Origin: Monomorium pharaonis
Taxonomy: Eukaryota > Arthropoda > Insecta > Hymenoptera > Formicidae
Reading direction: 5' to 3'
DNA: 64,000 nucleotides
Assembly (NCBI RefSeq): GCF_013373865.1
Contig: NC_050470.1
Coordinates: 17,177,244 to 17,241,243, forward strand
The position numbers and the translations under genes are program-made. The notes beneath the pieces were generated by a model. That model worked only from the letters and a program-made list of their open reading frames with translations. It was not told the origin of the DNA and ran no database searches. Shown one piece after another: positions 56,840-64,000 of this stretch. Every line of letters begins with the position of its first letter. Within the stretch, counting starts at the first letter, position 1.

Positions 56840-58280
56840 ATATAATTTAATTGATATTATCTATAGTAATTAGAAAACAAAGTACTACACAAGTACAGAA
56901 TAAATTATAAATTAAATATTAAATAAATTAGTAAAAAAATCTTAGGGTACGTTGTGTTCCCATTTCTTGGTGAACTTATTAATCAAGTAAAAGTATGTCT
57001 ATCTTTACTTATTTAAAAAGAAGAATGAAGATAGATACATACATACCTGATAAGTAAGTTTACTAAGAAGTTAGGACAACAATAATAATAATTTATATAA
57101 AATGTTTAATATATAAGTAAGAGAATAAACTTTTAGGAAGTAGACTTTTCAAAATAAATTTAGAAAAACGTTTTAACACGCAAGGGTACCGCATACATAA
57201 CATCTTTGCGTAAATCGAAATGAACTGGGACTGAATTTCGAAGTTTTACGTTATGAGCAGGGTCCGCGGAGGAGGGTGATTTAACGTTAATTGGAGAGCG
57301 GCAGTGCGACGATAAGGGGGACGGAGGAATAAATTGCGAGTCGACGCGAATCGGGGGATTGGTATATTCCAACGGTATTTCAGATTAAGTCGTTCGGTTA
57401 TGTGCCGTTTACATTGCGTCCCAGCAGTCTCTCCTCGGAATCATTCAGGGGAATTGCTTAATTTTAAGAAAGTTCTTAGTAGAGTCCAAGTTGGACTTTG
57501 ACATTTAACTACTGGAATCGAGAACGCGCGACTTTTACAGAATTCGTATAATTTGCCCTCTTAAGAGAAGTATAACAGAAGTTACTTATAAAAAATTAAG
57601 TTTACCGATTATTTTTAAATCATAATTTATCAATATTAGTCAATTATTTAAAATATAATAATTATAATTATTATAATTGTTATAATTAATTGTTATAATT
57701 AAATTAAAATTTAAATCTTTCTTGATAATCAAAAACCTTAAAATTAAATTTAAAAAAGTGTTTTACAAATGACAAATGTTAAAGGTAATGGAAAGAAACT
57801 TTTTTTAACTACATTTCTCAGAGTTTGGCTGTCTAGTATAAAAAAAGTGTATAACGAAAGTTTTTTAACTCATTTGATCTTTAAGAAATGCGTACTTCAA
57901 ACATTTTTCTACGACCTATGAATAAATGATGTAGCATTATTATAAGAGACTGTAAAATGATGCAAATATTTAAAAAATTATAAAATGGATAGCTTTTTGT
58001 GATAAGATCTGTGACACACATTCAGAAACAAATTATTGTATAGAAAATTTATTAAAAAGGAAATAAAAGTGTAAATTTTGAATGTTAGAAACTTAATGTT
58101 CTGCTTATTAAAAAAAATGTTAATTCTGCGTTTGGAAATTAATGCAAAAAATTTTATTTAAAAAATACATATTATATATAACAAACTTGTAATAAACTAT
58201 ATTAACTAAAATAAAAGTATATAAAATTATGTTAAAAATTTAATTCAATTCAAAGAAATTTGTAACATAAATGTATGATT
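56840..58280. other. AT-rich spacer with a GC-raised single-copy block at 57160-57480
   Basis: The GC-raised block has a 70-codon minus-strand frame without a domain. It may be regulatory. Small ATTATAATTATTATAATTGT palindromic repeats near 57655. Confidence 0.35.
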
Positions 58281-58725
58281 TATTATCCCAGGCAGCAAGA
58301 TGTCATTATAACATCATTTTAAGGTTATTTCTCGTCAGACAACTAACAAGGAAAACACCAGAAAATACATTCCCCCCAATTGTATCAAATTTTATATATT
58401 ATAATCCTACCCTTCTTTTATTTCCTGTTAAAGTTATACAATGCAATTCTTAAGCATTCTCGAGAAAAATAAGTTGAAAAATTTGTGTATTCCTTATATA
58501 CCAGGCTGTAAGAATCAATTTGCAACTAGCGATGTAACCCAGTCAGTAAGACGTTTGGCTACTGCATGTTGCTATTTCATTTCTCTTGATTATTTTTTTA
58601 AATACTGTGCAATATGTTATTATTTTTTCCCAAAAAACAGTACTTTATTAATAGAATTAATAAAATTTACATATTAAAAAATTGTTTTATATTCTTATGT
58701 TTTATGTAATAAAAATTATATAATT
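58281..58725. other. spacer; possible CCCAG-type terminus at 58289
   Basis: CCCAGGCAGCAAGATGTCAT followed by palindromic ATGTCATTATAACATCAT resembles the left end of the CCCAG elements, but no matching right end was found. Two short frames here have no domains. Confidence 0.3.
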
Positions 58726-58730
58726 ACAAG

Positions 58731-58768
58731 ACATGGTAGTGTCTCGCGTCAAGTAAACGCAAGACCAA
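58731..58768 (+). repeat. repeat R1, copy 5 (core only)
   Basis: ACATGGTAGTGTCTCGCGTC-AAGTAAACGCAAGACC. Only the core is left, with the second half of the stem deleted. Confidence 0.75.
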
Positions 58769-58779
58769 CCATGTATTAT

Positions 58780-59460
58780 ACATGACTGTACCTGAGATTA
58801 TCAAATCTTAATAATGGCTAAACTGATCGAGTTCTAACTAGGCTCAATCAAAAGCTTGGGTTTGATTTATATCAGGGAATTGTTTTTATTTTTTCTTTAC
58901 ATGCCCTACAAGCGGAAATATCGCGACGCAAAGTCCGAGTTAAAATTTTTCATTTAAGATAATATTATCATCGTCCTTAAAAATCTTGTACAATACATGA
59001 ATTCAACACTAGATGGCTTTAAGAGTTATCTATCTCCTATTCAATGTTGATATATATTACATATTGATAAATCGTTGTTATTTATACTTTGATCACTTTA
59101 CGAAAGTAAAGATAAATAAATATCAAGTGATATATCTCTAAATCGTAAAATCGATTAATAATATCGATGTAAATCGATTAATAATAATTCTATCTTAAAA
59201 AAAGGCAAAATAATACCTATTTTCCGCGATACTGAATGGTTCTCTCGCTGCGCTTACTTCATGTTGTGAGAGTAACTGTCATTGCGATTGAATTTTGACA
59301 GTTTTGTATAGATGATTATCTATACAATTATCGTTATAGTTTATTTTCAAGAAGTAAAAAATAAGAAGTTAAATATCGCGCACGAAACGCGCGTCTGTAG
59401 TGTCTAGTAGTTTATAAAAAAAATCCGCGTGTACCGTGAAGTGCGCGTTCGAAGTTAATA
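58780..59460. other. spacer, no gene seen
   Basis: Ends in a direct repeat shared with 59669-59703 (ACTGTCATTGCGA(T/C)TGAATTT at 59273). Confidence 0.4.
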
Positions 59461-59464
59461 TATA

Positions 59465-59616
59465 TTAAGGTTATTGCATGTACATTTTTGCAACCGTGAC
59501 CGTAAGAAATTGAACAATACAATTGGTTAATTCGATCGGTTACAGCTGAATTGAGCAATATGATTAATCGAAATCTTACGGTTACGATTACGGAAATGTA
59601 CGTGCAATGGCCTTTA
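59465..59616. mobile_element. 152 bp MITE
   Basis: TTAAGGTTATTGCATGTACA mirrors TGTACGTGCAATGGCCTTTA. Inside, GACCGTAAGA pairs with TCTTACGGTTAC. It lies between two direct copies of ACTGTCATTGCGAYTGAATT (59273, 59672). Confidence 0.78.
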
Positions 59617-59719
59617 CGTCGCTTTTCCGCGACGTTGATTTGTTTTCTCGTTTGGCTCACTCGTACCTCGAAAGTGACTGTCATTGCGACTGAATTTTGG
59701 CAGCTGTGAAACATTATAT

Positions 59720-60745
59720 TATTTGTGCACTGCTTCATTGTATGCATGCATGCATGTGTGTGTACAACAGTATAAATGTTTAGCAACAAATGTTAGGTAT
59801 TCTGTATGAGATTTTGTTACAGAATAATATTAATTAATATTTTAATGTGTTTTATTTTATTATAATTTTATTTTATTGTATTTATTATTTTGATTGTCTT
59901 TTCAATTTCTAGTTAATATTTTATTATTACCTACAGATTATTCAATTTTTTTATTTGTATATGTGCGTTGCCCACTTTATTGCGATAGTAAAGAATATTA
60001 CTTGTTTTAGCAATTTTAAGTGATAAGCATGGTCTAAGCGTGATCTAAGTAATTTTATTATAACAGATGAAAAAATTTATTTATATTAATTTTTAAAAAA
60101 TTAAAAAAAATAGCGTGTTAAAATTGTTTAAGTCTTTTTTTAACTTATGATAACAAAATTTAAAAAAATTTTTTTTATTTTTGTTAATTTTGTTAATTTT
60201 TATGTTATATAATTAATTTAAGATAAACATTAAATAATAAACATTAAAGATAAAACATTTAATAAAAATTAAATAAACATACAAATTTTTAATGTAAGGA
60301 TAGCTGAGATAATGAACTGAAAATATATGTATTTAATATAAATTAATATAAATGTAATATATATAAATTAAAGTATACATTGAATATATGTTATGTAAGT
60401 GTTAAATAAATATTTATTTTAATTCATTAATTTTAATAAATTATATTCACGTAAATATTCAATCAATATTAAATAAAAGTTTCTTCAAATATTATTATTA
60501 CTTATTTTAATGTAAAATAAACGTTAAATAAACATGCATATTTTTTTGTACATTGTTTAAAATAAATAATTTGTAATTAATTATAATAAATAAGTAATTA
60601 ATATAAAACAAATATTTGTTTTAATATTAATGTTAATATTAGTTTTAATATTTGTTTTAATTAAATAAATGTTATTTATATAATAAATGGTGATAATGTA
60701 AAAAAATTAAAAATAAATTTTTCAAAAACATTTAAAAAATATGAG
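59720..60745. other. AT-rich spacer, no feature seen
   Basis: Only AAATAAA/TTTAATA-type low-complexity sequence. Confidence 0.5.
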
Positions 60746-60796
60746 TGAGTCCCAGATGCGCACAGTAATAAACGGACACAGCAGGCTGAATGAAAC

Positions 60797-60874
60797 AGAC
60801 CAAATGCGCACAGACCAAATGCGCACGGACCAGATGCACACAGACCAAATGCGCACGGACCAAATGCGCACAGT
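60797..60874. repeat. 15 bp minisatellite, five units
   Basis: Units of CAAATGCGCACAGAC with G/A and C/G variants in direct head-to-tail array. Confidence 0.9.
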
Positions 60875-60904
60875 CGCAAACCTATGTGGTGGAGAGAATG
60901 CTTT

Positions 60905-60913
60905 GCGCGCGCG

Positions 60914-60994
<81 letters not shown>

Positions 60995-61003
60995 GGGGGG
61001 GGG
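60905..61003. repeat. compound (CG)n-(CA)n-(G)n microsatellite
   Basis: CG about 9 units, CA about 35 units, then about 11 G. All long His/Thr, Cys/Val and Ala/Arg frames here are its translation. Confidence 0.95.
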
Positions 61004-61221
61004 CAAGGGAGGGCTTCGCCCCCCTCCCGCACCCATCCCGTTGTAGAGGTGCTCGAAAAGTCGCAACCCATGTGGTAAGTTTATTGGTTACTGTGTCCGT
61101 TTGGTCTGTGATGAAAAATATTGCCTGCTAATTTGTATATTTTTATAATAAAAAAATTATTATTATAACAAACGTGATTTTGATAAATTTTCTTTAGTGT
61201 GAACAAAACAGAGAACTATAA

Positions 61222-62470
61222 TGTTACGTCCGGCAGACTCCACGATTTTCCTTCGTTAGAGATTAAATAAGATTACAAAAGAAATTTCGCTTCAACGGTC
61301 TCCGATAATTTTTTCGCCTAGAATTACGCCTAGAATTAGATCTGTTAGAAACGTGACAACAAACATGGATGGACGAAACGACTAAGTTGATCATTTTGGT
61401 TCCTTTTGAATATAGAGTCAACAAACAATAAATTCTGAACATAGAAATACAAAGACAAACTTACGTTCGAAGCAAGGTTTCACATTTCCTCACAAAAAAT
61501 GAGCAATAAAGAATCCAAACATTAGTAAAAAATAAATAACCGTTTCCTCCGTCTGCAAACTATACCGTAGCACGTCTAGGACGATAAAGAATTTATCTTT
61601 TAAACTCGAAGGAAGGATAAACCAATGTGATAGGGCTAATTTTTTTGATAAAATTAAAGGAATGTGAGAGGGAACAGAGAAACTTTTGACAGATTACTCA
61701 ACGTATGATTTGTCAAAAAGAAATAACAATTCCTCCAATAGGGAAACTTAGGATTCACCTGCTGCATAATCTTATATAAAGAGTCCTATCAATTAAAACC
61801 TTTAAACCACCTACATCTCGATTCTTCCTTTGTAAGATCCTATGTATAAAAATACCAAATTCTGAAGAGCAGAGACAGAGTTAGTTAAATCATTAAGAGT
61901 CGGTAGTCAGTGGTAGTCTGTTGTCAGTTGTAGAGTAGAAAACTGTCAGTCAGATCATTAATAATAATCAATACATATCGAAGTACGGCAGTGTTCGGGA
62001 TTCAGTATATTGAGCTCGCGCTGTCGCGTCAGATGGCAGCATCTATCGGGCTAGACTAACCCAGATCGTGTAGCGCGGCGCTAGTGTAACTCGCGCATAC
62101 GTCGGCTCGTCTCACTTCGTACGTGCTTTTGCTTCATGGTGGCTGTCCGCGATATACGTGACAAGTATTGTGCATAGTTTCCGTGTGTTTTCTCAGCGTG
62201 TGGACTTTCAGCAAATCTCTCGACTTATCACCGTGACCAGGATCACGATATCTGACGACAAGACTTATTTCGTGTACATCAACAACGACTACTCAGACTT
62301 ATCACGTAAGGCACACGCTGGCGCCACGTGGACTACACGGTTCACGGGCATCATCATCACCAGGCCGGTATTCAATTAATATAATTGACATACGAGCGTG
62401 TGATTAAGAACTGTTCATCAGTATAAAACACTCATTTTAATCCATACATTTCAAGTGTGTTATCTCATTC
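61222..62470 (+). other. LTR-like promoter block (possible solo LTR of a Ty3/gypsy-type element)
   Basis: It begins TGTTACGTCCGGCAGACTCC, a start typical of insect gypsy LTRs. TATAAAAATACC at about 61855 is followed 60-70 bases on by arthropod initiator-like repeats (TAGTCAGTGGTAGTC, TTGTCAGTTG, CTGTCAGTCAG). After that comes a GC-raised leader with a 73-codon frame (62158-62379) that lacks any domain. No matching second LTR, clear TG...CA end, target duplication, gag or pol is seen, so a host non-coding promoter and exon is an alternative. Confidence 0.3.
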
Positions 62471-62614
62471 TTTGATTTGTGATACAATGTATGGTAGCTC
62501 AGAGTCGCTCTGAGCATTGCGTGTGAATTATATATTAAAATCAATTCTGTATTACTCTCTTTGAGCATTGTGTCCACGACGTCCTCTCACTCTGCTTCCA
62601 TCCGTAGGGATATC

Positions 62615-62774
62615 AGTGATCTCATTTCTGTATTTTTGAAGAAAGTGAAAATGTGAAAAGTGAGTAGCACTGTCTCAATTGATCGGTGTAGACTTATAGG
62701 ATTAACGATATACACCAATCACTGTTGTTCACTTTTCACATTTTCACTTCTTCAAAAATACAGAATTGACTCCC
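62615..62774. mobile_element. MITE family M1, copy 2, abutting the mariner remnant
   Basis: A 160 bp inverted repeat: TTCTGTATTTTTGAAG at the left and its complement CTTCAAAAATACAGAA at the right, arms about 65 bp. The interior GGTGTAGACTTATAGGATTA is shared with the copy at 30750-30903. It carries no coding capacity. It joins the truncated mariner at 62775, so it probably inserted there, with later loss of the mariner 3' end. Confidence 0.85.
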
Positions 62775-62775
62775 T

Positions 62776-63475
62776 GGTCAGCCAGGCCGTGTGTCATTGA
62801 TCGAAACAAGTGATAGTCAGAGGGAGCAATGTCCTGAGAATACGGCGGGTGGAGTAGAACTTCCCATTTCAACGTTTCCAAGTATGTTTTGACGGGCTTT
62901 GCGACATGGGGTCGAGCATTGTAATGCTGTAAAATCACTTTATCGTGTCTATCGTTATATTGCGGCCGTTTGTCTTTCAGTGATTGGCCCAAACGCATCA
63001 CTTGCTTTCGATACCGATCGCCTGTGATTGTTTCAGTCGGTTTTAGTAGCTCATAATACACTACGCCGAGCTGATCCCACCAAGGGACCGTGGCCGGTCT
63101 TCGACGTCAAAATCACCGTTTTGAAGCGTTGAAACCACTCTCGGCACGTTTTTTCACTAATAGCAGCCTTACCATACGTATTTCAAAGCATTCGATGAGC
63201 CTCAGCCGCAGATTTCTTCATATTGAAGCAAAAAATTAAAACATCCCGCAAATGACGAGAATTTGGCTTGTAAGCTGACATTTTCAATCGAGAATAACTT
63301 TATGATGCAGACACAAATTGACTAATATTTCGATGGCGTTATGTTTACAAATGCCTAAGCTTATTGTATGATGTCTACAATCTCTTTATTTAGTTTATTT
63401 TGACCACCACTTACCGCTACAGCCATCTATTGAAAAACGGCGGAAGCAAAGTTATACACTTAATAATATGTCAGT
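62776..63475 (-). pseudogene. dead mariner (Tc1/mariner) element with deleted transposase
   Basis: Cut-and-paste transposase remnant. The N-terminal helix-turn-helix part starts at 63281 (MSAYKPNSRHLRDVLIF) and has an in-frame stop after HRML. Around 63090-63120 the frame jumps from a DVEDRP-like segment straight to VPWWDQLGVVYYELLKP, so the middle of the protein, including the first catalytic Asp, is deleted. The C-terminal part keeps the mariner hallmark HPPYS..IAPSDYHLF with the third catalytic Asp, but the second catalytic Asp of the HDNARPH motif is Tyr (HYNARPH). The 5' end matches a mariner terminus (TATTAAGTGTATAACTTTGC reading inward from about 63475). The C-terminus is cut off at 62776 by a MITE. 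It cannot encode an active enzyme. Confidence 0.93.
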
Positions 63476-63479
63476 ATAG

Positions 63480-64000
63480 TAATATATCAGCCTTAGTATA
63501 AACATTAGTATATTAACATCATATAATCATGTAGAATCAGTGCGTGAATAAAGTTTACCGTTCCATCTGGTCAAGAAATCTACTCAATTCAAACAGATTT
63601 GTTCGAGAACCAGTAATGAGTAAGTCCCATCATCACAGCAATCTTTTTTTTTCTTTTCTTTTCTTTTTACTTATCTATTCTCTTCCGTTCTTAATTTTTT
63701 AAGACACGTTTTTATTTATAAATAATTCCCTCTTATTTCCAACAACCGAAGATTCTAATTAAGTCTCTCCTTTTTCCTCTTCCCAACTGTTGAAAAACTG
63801 AGTGTTCCTCAAATCTCATCCCCCCTCCTTCTAACCATCGAAAAACTCAAAGGTGTTCCTCGAATCTCCCCAAGGCATCCCTGTTTCCCTCACGTAATCA
63901 TTTAGTAAATCATCCGACTATTTCCTTGTTTCACGTTGACCGTTATAACTATAGAATTAAAATTAAAAATTCTTTTGTCCCTTTCTCCACCCAACACACA
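63480..64000. other. spacer, C/T-rich toward the end
   Basis: 63640-63680 is a TTTTC run and 63760-64000 is pyrimidine-rich. It contains two similar stretches, AACTGTTGAAAAACTGAGTG-TTCCTCAAATCTC and CATCGAAAAACTCAAAGGTG-TTCCTCGAATCTC (a short tandem repeat). No gene seen. Confidence 0.45.

Larger units (their letters stand above)
60750..61120. mobile_element. foldback element, F2 core family, with minisatellite and microsatellite
   Basis: AAACGGACACAGCAGG...AAACAGACC at the left mirrors TGTGTCCGTTTGGTCTGTG at the right. An inner pair GTCGCAAACCTATGTGG and CGCAACCCATGTGG flanks the microsatellite. GGGCTTCGCCCCCCTCCCGC resembles the C/G-rich arms of the 16.1-17.2 kb element. Confidence 0.7.

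Noticed and set aside
60797..60874. Regular short repeats resembling a CRISPR array
   Set aside because: Units are directly adjacent with no spacers, in a eukaryotic genome; it is a minisatellite.
60676..61131. Several frames with poly-His/Thr, poly-Cys/Val or Arg/Ala runs
   Set aside because: Products of the (CG)n-(CA)n microsatellite and the 15 bp minisatellite.

Overview
The window is AT-rich nuclear DNA of an insect. The one recognisable host gene and the repeat content fit a hymenopteran, most likely an ant; that assignment is inference, since no species-diagnostic gene is present. Only one host protein-coding gene can be supported: a six-zinc-finger FEZ-family repressor (Fezf/earmuff orthologue) on the minus strand at 13655-14854. 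It is encoded by one uninterrupted coding exon, with a splice acceptor just upstream of the start codon. Everything else that can be named is mobile-element-derived, microsatellite, or unassigned AT-rich spacer. Layout: 1-13 kb holds an arm of a foldback element, a piggyBac-like non-autonomous element (6.6-8.3 kb) with another inverted-repeat unit nested in it, a 1.9 kb foldback element (9.9-11.8 kb) whose right arm alone carries a 110 bp insertion, and several small MITEs. 13-16 kb is the Fezf locus and its likely 5' intron. 16-26.5 kb is a dense nest of inverted-repeat elements, including a 2.1 kb foldback (23.2-25.4 kb) enclosing at least four smaller ones and a 1 kb element carrying a degenerate tRNA-like sequence. 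26.5-36 kb has microsatellites, a 490 bp polypyrimidine tract, a GC-rich 250 bp hairpin and a foldback containing nuclear-receptor-type half-sites. 36.3-40 kb is a nested set of transposons: an outer inverted repeat, an inner 1.46 kb foldback, and a 1.2 kb TTAA-flanked element with a transposase remnant. 41-56.8 kb continues with foldback elements and an unusual class of small elements packed with short self-complementary motifs (GGACGTCC, GTGTCGACAC, CCAATATTGG, and others). This part also has a 5S rRNA-derived fragment near 51.85 kb. 57-64 kb ends with more repeats, an LTR-like GC-richer block and a dead mariner transposase. The genes do not form a pathway. The organising theme is repeated nesting of non-autonomous palindromic elements around a single developmental transcription-factor gene. 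The observation that most deserves follow-up is the family of elements that share near-identical ends (CCCAG...CTGGG type) or a common plan, but differ in which self-complementary 8-10-mer fills their interior. One of them is present in only one arm of a palindrome, so its empty site can be read directly.
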